A stretch of DNA of 64,000 nucleotides from Achatina immaculata. Taxonomy: Eukaryota > Mollusca > Gastropoda > Stylommatophora > Achatinidae. The translations under genes were made by a program, and so were the position numbers. The notes below the pieces were generated by a model that made no database searches, was not told the origin of the DNA, and was given only the letters and a program-made list of their open reading frames with translations. Each line of letters starts with the position of its first letter. The first letter of the stretch is position 1. Where the stretch lies: positions 46,258,751 through 46,322,750 of the forward strand of contig CM019693.1 in NCBI GenBank assembly GCA_009760885.1, written 5' to 3'. Shown one piece after another: positions 32,701 through 40,945 of this stretch.

Positions 32701-32735
32701 ACTTCCAGTGGCTGTCTTTCATCCACAACCTTCAT
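29733..32735 (-). CDS. RTE-A endonuclease-reverse transcriptase
   Basis: The protein has 1000 codons. The AP endonuclease covers about residues 28-275: WNVRKLNQTGKLAQ (~33-46), IQEARW with the catalytic Glu, LILGDFNAKVG (~167-177) and GSDHNLLVAKI (~268). The RT is at about 500-780, with WRGITLLPLTSKVF, EQAGFRKGRSCIDHIFVLR, FIDFEKAFDSV, TGVKQGCVLSPTLF and an intact FADD at ~737. The C-terminal end has RRWRWLGHVLRM and SKGRPKETWRRTTERM. This is RTE/BovB-like. An eight-A tract (plus T tract at 29820-29827, seven A in the copy at 54355-54361) shifts the last ~30 codons so that the frame runs into the GA tail. Confidence 0.93.
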   Translation of the reverse strand: MKVVDERQPLEVPSLTADLLEPKHKMQIGSWNVRKLNQTGKLAQTIKEMHRYKLDILGIQEARWTGQGRRKLTTQHTEDTIIWSGKEDLHEGGVALIITKAASRALLKWTPINERLLYARFNSRFTKLSIIVCYAPTEATEEELKEDFYNSLQPTVETIPKHDMLLILGDFNAKVGEGNEDRRRIMGREGIGERNENGERLCSFCEENMMTIGGTIFQHKNIHKVTWRSPYKTTENQIDHILINNKWKRSLQDVRARKGADIGSDHNLLVAKIKLKLRKAKIGEHGKIHFDTRKLIDQQTRNEFSIILKNCFSVLQDEAEMSILEFNKTLQETAKEVLGYRKRRKEEWISETTWEKIEQRKEIKKKLLNTKSQRLKERVLSNYAQKDKEVKESCRQDKRQYYDNLAETAEKAAYTNDMKTIYKITKQMTGNFNTRCESAVRTQNGQLVSGEREKIERWREHFNTLLNRTQAAQAIDIPEAKAELNINTGPITINEVKEAIKMLKSDRAPGEDEVTAEMLKAEETETPKQLCRILQQIWDLEKAPEEWKTGLIVKLPKKGDLRDCGNWRGITLLPLTSKVFCRIIINRIVPTLKEKLRKEQAGFRKGRSCIDHIFVLRQILEQANEWHSTTYALFIDFEKAFDSVNRDALWKILRWHGLPHKIVNVIKALYEGFQCKVICGEHTSSSFWVQTGVKQGCVLSPTLFILAVDWLMKEATSDKRRGLQWTLDTVLEDLDFADDICLLSSSHKDMQDKINKLTQNANNIGLKINVGKTKLMKQNVNNRNVLRVDNKLVEEVNEFVYLGSRVVVNGDSTEDINSRLTRANQAFAMLQNIWKSNKLSINMKIRIFKSNVLSVLLYGSECWKITKTIENKLNSFQTKCLRRIKKIFWPNTIRNNILLAEMQMKPLTTIIEERRWRWLGHVLRMTDNSLPKIALRWTPQGSRSKGRPKETWRRTTERMLRNRGLTRARAKKRRRTGICGKPLRKPHVPWALKVQREREM

Positions 32736-32936
32736 GGGCTCAGTTTCCTGATATGCATTTCTCCTTCCACCTGCATTTGCTTTTTCCCTTGTTTCTGTTT
32801 CTGTAGCAGTCTGATAGTTTTTTTACCAGATAGGGTTGCTGGCCCTATGCTGAACCCTCCTTAGTCGCCTTTTACGATCATGCATGGTAGGGTACAGTGG
32901 TCCTATTCTTTGCAGATCCCGGGTACCACACGGGAG
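29739..32936 (-). mobile_element. RTE-A LINE, near full-length with exact TSD
   Basis: The 12-bp TSD atagatttacat is at 29727-29738 and 32937-32948. The element is 3198 bp, close to the usual 3.2 kb for RTE-clade LINEs. It has a short 5' leader (32736-32936, shared with RTE-D), one ORF and a very short 3' end finishing in a (GA)n tail. The exact TSD and nearly intact ORF indicate a recent insertion, younger than PLE-A and mariner-A around it. Confidence 0.93.
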
Positions 32937-33250
32937 ATAGATTTACATGAATACTGTTTAAAAAAAAAAAAAAAAATTCTCCTAGCTAAGCCAGTAGTGC
33001 GTCACTGTCTCTCCCCTCCCCGGTTCCCCATCCACCACCCCCAGTTACAACCCACCGACCACATGTCACAGGTCTCTATTTAAACAATTTCCACGTCCTA
33101 CCAGATCCATTCCTGACACACACCGCCAGACAAGCCACACCTTGCAATTTACAGCTAAGTACTCCTTTAAAAATTTTTTTTTTTTTAAAACAGTATTCAT
33201 GTAAATCTATACTTTATCTCCTCTCCCTATTTCTTCGTCCTGTATGTTTT

Positions 33251-33284
33251 TGTATGATTAAGGCTCACGCCGAAACGTCACAAC
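33251..33284 (+). ncRNA. Hammerhead-like core in PLE-A 3' terminus (degenerate)
   Basis: The block gattaaggctcacgccgaaa followed by cgtcac has the same GGC-TCAC-GCC hairpin, GAAA and a GTC cleavage-site-like triplet. The expected CUGAnGA reads atgatta, with two changes. Other PLE-A copies are at 10288-10315, 29658-29685 and 59827-59855, all minus. Confidence 0.35.
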
Positions 33285-33405
33285 TTTGCAATCGTTAAGT
33301 AATAAAGCTGCTCCTACTTTTTTCCAATTTTATACATTCTAGTATCACAGCTTTACTGCAGTGTTTAGTGTATAGTTGTATACTTATACACCAATTATTG
33401 TGTTA

Positions 33406-34089
33406 TTGAATATGAGACGTGTGTCAGCAAAACTCATGCCGTCTTCTGATTGCAGAGCAAAAGGAAGATCATCTGTCAGTTTGCACTGATCTGCTTGAGT
33501 AATCCAAAAATGATCCCAACTTCATGTCATCAATAATCTCTGGTGATGAAAGCTGGGTGTACATGTATGACCCGGAAACAGAGCTAATGACAAACATCAT
33601 CAAGATATGGCAGATGAAGTCCAATGTCAAGACCATTTGATTGCGTTCTTTGACATTGATGGCTTAATTCATCTTGAATACATCTCTAGAGGGCAGACAG
33701 TGCATACAGAATTCTATATAGCAGTCCTACAGTGCCTCGGCGATGCTGTGTGCAGACATCGCCCTGAGAAGTGGCATACCACTGATTGGATCCTTTACCA
33801 TAATAATGCCCCAGCACATGTCTGTCAAAACAAATGAATTTTTGGTAAAACACCACATTCCATTGTTTCCACACCCTCCATACCCACCTGACTTTGCTAT
33901 CTGCAACTTCTTGTTTCCACATCTGAATAAAACATTGGAAGGTCGCCAGTTCAGTGAACTTGAAGAAATTCAAATGCAACAAGATAAATGAGGGTTGTCT
34001 TACAAAGTGACTTCCAGAGGTGGTTCCACAAATGGCAGGACTGCTGGAGTAAGTGTATACAATTACAAGGAGGCTACTTTAAAGGAGAC
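33406..34089 (+). pseudogene. Mariner-A transposase, central and C-terminal part
   Basis: After the TSD the frames continue the mariner protein: MRRVSAK-like start, SGDESWVYMYDPETE (about 33540-33585, first catalytic Asp), HNNAPAHVCQNK near 33800 (second Asp replaced by Asn in HNNAPAH), HPPYPPDFAICNFLFPHLNK (33870-33930, third Asp of a DD34D-type motif) and the C-terminal end GYFKGD plus stop near 34085. Several stops interrupt it, so it is inactive. Confidence 0.82.
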
Positions 34090-34298
34090 TAGACCAAGAA
34101 GCCAGTAAGTCTACTCATTTAGTAAACAAATTCATTCAGTCCAGGAACTATGTGAATGACTCTTGTACAGGGTCCGACAGTGAAATAATAAAGGAGACTA
34201 GACCAAGAAGCCAGTAAGTCTACTCATTTAGTAACAAAATTCATTCAGTCCAGGAACTATGTGAATGACTCTTGTACAAGGTCCGACAATGAAGTAAT
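34081..34298 (+). repeat. 109-bp tandem duplication in mariner-A 3' UTR
   Basis: Two near-identical copies begin aaaggagactagaccaagaa at 34081 and 34190. Both end near ggtccgacagtgaaataat / ggtccgacaatgaagtaat, which may be the mariner terminal inverted repeat. It is followed by A/T-rich sequence to about 34370. Confidence 0.85.
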
Positions 34299-34369
34299 AA
34301 GAGTAATAACATAAAAAATAAAATATAAAAAATAAAATAAACAACGGTTGAAGATATAATATAACCTGT

Positions 34370-34561
34370 ATTTTGTTAAAAGTAAGCCCCTTGTGCATTG
34401 ATACAGTAAGTGGCATGATCTAACAAACATTGGAATGACCTCTGCAGTTTTTCTGTTGGTATGGCCCTTAAAATCAATGTTACAGCCCTCTGGATGTCAT
34501 CAGTATCATCAAAGAAGCGTCCTTTCAATGGTAACTTTAATTTTGGGAATAGAAAATAATC
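34370..34561 (-). pseudogene. Mariner-B transposase, C-terminal end
   Basis: The minus-strand sequence continues the mariner-B protein after the RTE-B insertion. It is interrupted by stops and ends near 34390. The join at 34550-34561 is a TSD (tagaaaataatc). Confidence 0.5.
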
Positions 34562-35682
34562 TTATCTTATATCTTATATCCTTCCCGTGCCGTTAGACGT
34601 CACATAGGGCTCGCAAAGTAGTTCGCCAATTTTTCCATTTTGATTGATGGGAATTTTCATTATTTTTGTTTTGTCCTTGTTAATTTCAAGTCCTATTTTG
34701 CTAGCCAGTGAAGATAGGCTATCTGTTTTTTCTTGCATGGAATTCACATTATTACTAATAAGAGTTATGTCATCAGCAAAATCAAGATCTTCTAGTTGGG
34801 TCCCATGTACCCAGTCAATACCTGTGTTACCTGTGCAGCATTTTGTCATTATGAAGTCTATTGTAATCCCAAAAAGTAAAGGAGACAGTATACATCCTTG
34901 TTTCACGCCTGTTTCAATCTGGAACCATTCACTCATCCCTTCTTCTGTCTTGACTGCACAACCATATCCATTGTATAAGTCCATAATGATGTTGACAATT
35001 TTAGATGGTATTCCATATAGACATAAAATTCTCCATAATGAATCTCTGTGTATGCTATCAAATGCCTTCTTAAAATCTATGAAATTCAGTATTAATGGTT
35101 TTTGCTTTTCAATATGTTCTTCAAGTATTATTCTGAGAGTAAAGATCTGGTCGAGACAGCTTCTCCCTTTTCGAAATCCTGCTTGTTCTTCTCTCATTGC
35201 AGTATCCACTATATCTTTGAGTCTATTCAAAATGACCTTGCAAAATACTTTTGACACAACTGATATTAAGGTTACTCCTCTCCAGTTGTTACAGTCACTA
35301 AGGTTGCCCTTTTTTGGTATTTTAACAATGATTCCCTTCTTCCAATTAGAAGGGACCTTTTCTTCTTTCCAAATCTTGTTAAACATTCTCTGTAGTTGTC
35401 TCATGTTGTCACTATTGATAGCTTTTAGCATTTCGGCTGTTATTTCATCTTCACCTGCAGCTTTGTTGTTAGCCATTAAATTCACTGCTGCTTCAATTTC
35501 ATGCAATTTAATTTCATCTAGATTGACATTTAGTTGTGGGGCTGGTAAGTCAGGTTCAAGGTTTAACAATTCTTTTGGGTGTGGTCGATTGAGTATTTCT
35601 TGGAAGTGTTCAGCCCATCTTTGCTTTTGGTCTTTATTTGATGTTAATAGTGTTCCAGATTTGCTAAGGATTGGTCTTTCTT
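34562..35682 (-). mobile_element. RTE-B LINE with internal deletion, inserted in mariner-B
   Basis: The 12-bp TSD tagaaaataatc is at 34550-34561 and 35683-35694. The ORF (34574-35569, minus, 331 codons) begins in the linker and has AAGEDEITAEMLKA, WRGVTLISVVSKVF, EQAGFRKGRSCLDQIFTLR, FIDFKKAFDSIH, TGVKQGCILSPLLF and LDFADD. It then jumps from NQNGKI to the last 13 codons. Comparison with 7809-8672 shows about 580 bp lost between two tttttcc repeats (34631-34637), so the thumb and C-terminal region are missing. Confidence 0.9.
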
Positions 35683-36540
35683 TAGAAAATAATCACAGGG
35701 AGACAAATCTGGGGAATAGGGTGGATGGTTGAGAACACACACTTGCTTTTAGGCCAAAAGTTCCTGTACATCTACTGCCCAGTGGGCCAGTGCATTATCA
35801 TGAAGATGGAAAAAACTGCCGAGTGTTGAATACTCAGGTCGGACTCAGAGAATCCTTTTCAATATGCATTTCAAAATACATAAATACACTTTGGCAGTGA
35901 CAATCTGTCCCTCTGGAATAAATTCTTTGTGAATAACTCCTTTGCTGTTGTAGAAGCACACTAACATTGTCTTCACTTTCAACTTTTGAAGATGAATTAT
36001 TTTGCCTTTTGGTGATGATGATGACTTCTACTGGGCACTTTGGTGTTTAGTTGTGGGATCATAGCAGAAAATCCATGTTTCATCCTCTGCAACAATCAAA
36101 TTTAAGAAATATTTATTTCTGCAACATGTTTTGATGATGTCTTTTGCGTACTCAACATGCTGATGTTTTTTGTCATCAGACAATGAATGTGGTACAAACC
36201 TGCAAGCAACTTTTTTCTTGCCCAAATCTTCCACCAAAATTTTATGAATTAACACCAAATTCATCTGCCATCATCCTCACAGTCAAACAACAATCTTATT
36301 GTATCCGTTCTCTGACTTTTGCAATGAGTTCCTCACTACAAACAGAAATTTGGCATCCATGTCTAGTTGCATTTGTAATCATTTCCACACCACTTTTGAA
36401 TTGTGAATACCACCTGAATATCTGTGCACGAGATAAACAATTATTCCCATAAACTTATTGCATCAATTCAACTGTCTCAATGGAACTTTTTTTCTGAGTT
36501 TTAAACAGAATTTAATGTTAGCTTTTTTATCCATGAAGAT
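35683..36540 (-). pseudogene. Mariner-B transposase, N-terminal to catalytic part
   Basis: On the minus strand, starting near 36535 (MDKKANIKFCLKLRKSS-like), a mariner N-terminal region is followed by KKVACRFVPHSLSDDKKHQH (36028-36264 frame) and VAEDETWIFCYDPTTK, the first catalytic Asp region. The DNAP/HR-like and PPYSPD-like blocks follow in degraded form to 35690. Multiple stops are present. Confidence 0.75.
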
Positions 36541-37249
36541 TATGTAACAATGCACATTCTAACTAGGTCGACAAAATGGCAACTTGTTTGTTGTCTATTT
36601 ATCGGACAGCAATGAAAAGTTGCCAGATCATAGATGAAGGTTGCCTCTTTGGATTCCATGCTTTGCTTCACAGATGTCATTTTTGTCTTGGCCATAATAA
36701 AATCAGTCTCATTATTTAATTGTCGTACCTTCTGTATGAATTGAGCATGAACTGAAAGACATAACTTTATTTTTTTATCGTGGACTGTAAGACATGAATG
36801 CCTTTTTTCCCCCCCTGTCCTTAACTTGCCATTTCTAAGAGTTTTATTTTGGCTAGATATTGTTTGTACATGGCCAAGCATTCTTCTGAGAAGTTGACAC
36901 AGATTTGAAACTCTGCTTTCATGGAGTCCACTTATAGACATTTTCTGTTTTGCCAAGCAGAGATCATCATTGAACAAAATCTGTTCTGTGTGAGAATTGC
37001 TATATGGAATGGATGATGACCTTCATGTTTGTGATAGGATTGTCAGGTTTACTCTAATGTTTACTGTAACCATCTCAGGAGTACTGATAACTGCCTTCAT
37101 GATCCTGTACTTTTTGTATTAGTTCATTAGTTAGTAAAAACCATCACTCAAGCACTCTTAACACATCCATAGGTTGTCTGTTTTTCTTTTTAGTACCTCC
37201 TTCAGTGTAACTGATTACATGTTTTTTTTTTCCTAATGTAATTTGTATA
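36541..37249. other. Intronic sequence without a recognised gene
   Basis: A 145-codon minus-strand frame (36540-36977) exists here but has no recognisable motif. The sequence is AT-rich otherwise. I see no promoter, repeat or splice-site pair of quality. Confidence 0.3.
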
Positions 37250-37376
37250 CTTGTAGTAAATTGACTGCGTGGGAAGAATGAAAGATGGAGTGATGAAGGG
37301 CAGAATGTAAGACTGGCCTGCATGCCCAATTCTTTACCATTTTAAAATAAAGATCATTCATTCATTCATTCATTCA
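37250..37376 (+). mobile_element. CR1/L2-like LINE, 3'-end fragment
   Basis: The sequence from gaatgaaagatggagtgatg to aataaagatcattcattc matches the 3' UTR and tail of the LINE at 11790-14258 (reverse complement). It is 5'-truncated to about 125 bp. Confidence 0.85.
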
Positions 37377-37689
37377 CCTGTTCTTTGGCCATCCATCTTG
37401 AGCTCTTGATGAATCATTCATTTTTTGCCACTCCAAGTTTTATCCCCAACAACTTTATATAATTCATCCTTATTAGTAAGAACCCACTATGGCAGTGTGT
37501 CATTCAGCTGTATCTTTTTTCTTACTGCCATCCCCATGTCAGATTGGAATAATGTACACACAAAAATGAAAATCTGCTTTTAGCATAAATCCATATTCTT
37601 TGACTCATTTGTGGTTAAATATAGTTTTCCTTTTTTGGTATTTCCTTAAGGTGATCTCCCTTGCTTTTTGGAGTTGCTATAGACTTCAT

Positions 37690-38195
37690 AAAGAAGTGTT
37701 GCACAGGTAAAACAGGGATTGATTGGGTACATGGGGCTCAGTTAGAAGACCTTGATTTTGCAGATGACATAACTCTTATCAGTGACAATGTGAATTCAAT
37801 GCAATAAAAAACAGATGCACTGTCTTCACTGGCTAGTAGAATAGGACTTTAACAAGGAAAAAACAAAAATAATGAAACTTCAAATTAATCAAGAAAGAAA
37901 AATGTACATAGAAGGAACAGCTGTTGAAGAAGTCAGTCAATTTGCATATCTCAGCAGCTACATAAACCAGGATGGTGATACCATAAGGGATGTTGGAATT
38001 AGAATTGCAAAAGCAGCATTGACCTTCAAGAATCTTGAGAACATGTGGCATTCAGAAATTATAAGCACAAAAACCAAGTTAAGATTATTCAATTAAAATG
38101 TAATATCCACCCTCATTTATGCACGTGAAAACTGGAAAACAACTAAAGAAATAGAAAACAAATGCCTAAGGAAAGTACTCTTATAAAAGTGCAAC
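37690..38195 (+). pseudogene. RTE-B LINE fragment, left part (split by mini LINE-I)
   Basis: Coding remnants read DWVHGAQLEDLDFADDITLIS (near 37720-37780) and EEVSQFAYLSSYINQDGDT (37920-37985), continuing to NKCLRKVL at 38160-38180, where mini LINE-I interrupts. The second part is at 38818-39035. Confidence 0.85.
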
Positions 38196-38817
38196 TTCTT
38201 CTTCTTCTTTGTTTGCACTTTTTATTAGCGATAATGTGTGTTACCCTGATTTTTGCGATGCGCCTTTTGGCTGGGTAACTCCGACTTGAGCACCTTTCCT
38301 TGCTAGGGCAGACTGTGGTCTTGCTTGGACTGCCATGAAGACAGTGTGGCTGGCCTGGCCAAAACTTTGTTTTCCTGCCTCTGGTGGCTGTATGTAAGTC
38401 CCTTCTCTATGTCAGATGGTTTGGAGACATTTCCACAAAGACACTCTGACTTTGAGATGAGGAATCTGATGAGTGCTTCAACGATATCCATTCCCCGCCA
38501 CCTATAGTCTGCTGTCTCTGTTTTGTTTACATCATTCTGATAGCCATTGTTGTAAAGACCCATAGGCTTGTCACGTCCTGGATTCATTGGTTTCACACCA
38601 GACTTCCCTCATCATCGCCAGAGATCTCCATCTCCCCATCCATCCACCAACCTGACATTACATTTTACAAAAATAACAATTACAATTAGTGTTGATTGCT
38701 ACAAGTTTCTGGGCTACAGAAGTAGGTCAGAGCTTTTAAGCAAACAGATCTATGTTCCCTGTCTCACAAACACTATGTTAAGATAAGTGTGCTCTTAACA
38801 CAGTTGTTCCCAGGTGA
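38196..38817 (-). mobile_element. Mini LINE-I, 622 bp, with exact 13-bp TSD
   Basis: The TSD ataaaagtgcaac is at 38183-38195 and 38818-38830. On the minus strand the element starts like LINE-I (ctgggaacaactgtgttaag), carries the leader ORF (38303-38596), and continues to atcagggtaacacacattat. It then jumps to a short 3' end (agtgcaaacaaag plus GAA tail). Only about 20 bp of the LINE-I 3' end remain before the tail. Confidence 0.9.
38303..38596 (-). CDS. Leader ORF of mini LINE-I (unknown function)
   Basis: The 97-codon frame is like the one at 1672-1971: DKPMGLYNNGYQNDVNKT, YRWRGMDIVEALIRFL, and ENKVLARPATLSSWQSKQD near the end. The first 47 residues are identical to those encoded in full-length LINE-I at 45692. 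No domain is recognised. Confidence 0.4.
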   Translation of the reverse strand: MKPMNPGRDKPMGLYNNGYQNDVNKTETADYRWRGMDIVEALIRFLISKSECLCGNVSKPSDIEKGLTYSHQRQENKVLARPATLSSWQSKQDHSLP

Positions 38818-39035
38818 ATAAAAGTGCAACAAATTCAAGACCAATGCAGCGATAAGACACTCAACAATGACCTGTCTCATGGGTGATCAGAAAAAGGAAA
38901 TGGACATATATCAAACATGTGATGATAAGAAAGTCAGAGAATCCAAAAGTCAAGCTGCCAAGTGGAACACAACAGGCCAAAGAAAAAAAAAGTTTACCAC
39001 GTGAAACTGTAAAGAGACATTGTTAAGAGAGGCCA
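38818..39035 (+). pseudogene. RTE-B LINE fragment, right part
   Basis: After the TSD the RTE-B sequence resumes (acaaattcaagaccaatgcag) and encodes remnants of the C-terminal KRKWTYI / RKKK...ETVKRHC-like region up to ggccaaattcacc at about 39030. The true 3' end is lost. Confidence 0.8.
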
Positions 39036-39059
39036 AATTCACCACCACCACCATCAAGC

Positions 39060-40513
39060 ATAACTACTGATGACCCAATTTTAGCCATAACTTTGATATT
39101 CTATAGCTTATTAAATTAAATGAATAAAACTTTCAAATTGCACACAATAATACCTAAGGGTTTCAACACTCACTTGACAGTTCCTTGCATATGTGTGATG
39201 AGAATTTGTTAGTCCCAGGGGTTCTCAAGTTAGTATGGTGTGTGGCATCAGCTTGCATTGATCAGCAACTGGCATCTCCTGGGCATAGATGCGATCAGAT
39301 GTCTGATATGCGCCTGTGGGATGGTTGCCCACTCTTCCTGGAGTGCCTGCCACAGATCACAATGATTGGCTGGAGAAATGTTTCAGCGACAAACACATCT
39401 TTGCAGCTTATCCCACAGGTGCTCGATCGGATTCATGTCTGGAGACAGGGATGGCCAGGGAAGGGTGAGAATGTTGTTGACAGTCAGGAACTGTGTGGTG
39501 AACTGTGCAGAATGGGGTCTGGCATTGTCCTGTTGAAACACAGACCTTTGCGCAGTCAAAGGACATGGGGTCTAAGAATTTCATTATTGTTCTGCATTCA
39601 AGCCTCCCTTAATCTGCACCAATGGGCTCCTTCCATTGAAATTGATCTTTTTAATTTTTACCATTACATCTCCACCACCATGCGGTGGAGCTTCATCAAC
39701 ACAATTTTGGGCAAAATGTTCATTTGGCCTACGGTAGACCCTTCTCCGCATATCATGGTGGTGCAACAAAAAGGAAGATTCATCACTAAACCAGACACGT
39801 CTCCATTGATTGTCAGTTGTCCAAGGCCGATGCTGGTTGGCCCAGACAAGTCAATTTTGGTGATGGCGTCTCTTTAAGACAGGACCTCGGTGAGGTCATC
39901 GTGCCACCAGTCCAGCTTCATACAGTCTGTTCTGGACAGTTTGATCAAACACATGACGTCCTGCAAGCAGTGACTGGGCACTTGAGGTGATGAACCAGAA
40001 TAAAGCGATCATCAGCTGCTGTTGTCACCCTGGGTTGTCCACTGTGGTGCTGGTCTTCAGCTGAGCCAATGGCTTGGAAACGGTGCCAAAGTCAGCTGAT
40101 GGTAATCTGGTGCATGTTTAAATGTCTGGCAGCCTGACTTTGAATTTCACCTGCTTGTAGGTGACCAATAGCAATGTTTCATAAATTTTCAATAAACGCG
40201 CCATAATTGCTTGAAAATTAACTGAATTTGTTTGTGTAACCTCATCATTTTATAGGGTTTCATTTGCGTGGGAAGTGAGTTGTGCTCACCAAAAAATCAC
40301 GACTTTTCCATAAATGCAAGGTGAGTTATGGTAAAAAAATGCGTGATTAGCAAGGGCAGCTACTGCGTTCTGACTATACATGCTAAATCATGGACCTGAT
40401 ATCTTGGTGACAGGTTTTGGTATGGTTTGAGATACCCAGAAATAAAATTTTTATCATAACATAAAAAATGAAGCTTATATAAGCTATGTGTTTCTTTTTT
40501 TGGACAGTATATA
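39060..40513 (-). pseudogene. Tc1-like DNA transposon relic
   Basis: On the minus strand a transposase reads SDESSFLLHHHDMRRRVYRR (about 39720-39790; first catalytic Asp), then SPDMNPIEHLWDKLQRCV (about 39390-39450; D-x-N-P-x-E with the catalytic Glu of DD34E) and the C-terminal IPQAHIRHLIASMPRRCQLL (about 39255-39320). The right end holds a terminal-repeat-like tctttttttggacagtatat (40492-40511), typical of one Tc1 lineage. The left terminal repeat was not found. Stops interrupt the ORF. Confidence 0.8.
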
Positions 40514-40547
40514 TCATCAGGTGCTGTGTCGACTGGTGTTGGCTATT

Positions 40548-40945
40548 ATGCCTCTTTAGAATACATGATCCTTCATGCAGGCCATTAGTTCAGTTTGTGA
40601 TCTTATCTCACGCCATCTCATCAGACTGTCCGGTATCATTTCTCTTGGTCTTCCCCTGGCTTTTCTTCCCTCTGTTTTTCCTGTTGTTATAATATTTTCA
40701 ATGCCCCCTCTTCTCATTGCATGTCCTATGAAAGTACATTCTCTCTCTCTTATTTTTTGACTAGATTTTTTTTTATTTCCAGCTCTTCTGAAACATTCTC
40801 CATTAGTTATTTTTGCAGTCCAGGGAATTCACAACATTCTTCTAATAAACCACATTTCTGCTGCTTCAGTGACTTGTGCAGACTTGCCTATTGTCCATGA
40901 TTCACTTCCATATAATAAAATAGGTTCAGTATACCATAAATTAAT
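40548..40945 (-). mobile_element. RTE-E LINE, 3' fragment
   Basis: The minus-strand sequence matches the post-RT and C-terminal part of the RTE-E copy at 3640-4085: GRRSRGRPRE-like (cttggtcttcccctggc on plus) and the SESWTIGKSAQ-coding part (near 40890). It ends by tail-less 3' sequence near catgatccttcatgcagg. Confidence 0.8.

Larger units (their letters stand above)
29410..33405. mobile_element. PLE-A fold-back insertion in mariner-A, carrying a nested RTE-A
   Basis: The 13-bp TSD ttgaatatgagac (29397-29409 and 33406-33418) brackets the insert. Order: a 24-bp inverted PLE-A tip (29410-29433); an inverted copy of the right flank (29432-29580 matches the reverse complement of about 33345-33505, including 100 bp of mariner); inverted PLE-A 3' terminus to 29738; nested RTE-A; then PLE-A 3' UTR and 3' terminus on plus (32949-33342); then 63 bp of unplaced sequence (33343-33405). 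The arms total about 330 bp around a 195-bp loop. No PLE ORF is present. Confidence 0.75.

Noticed and set aside
36540..36977. 145-codon minus-strand frame upstream of mariner-B
   Set aside because: No motif, no splice signals of quality and no similarity to other sequence in the window; kept only as an unassigned stretch.
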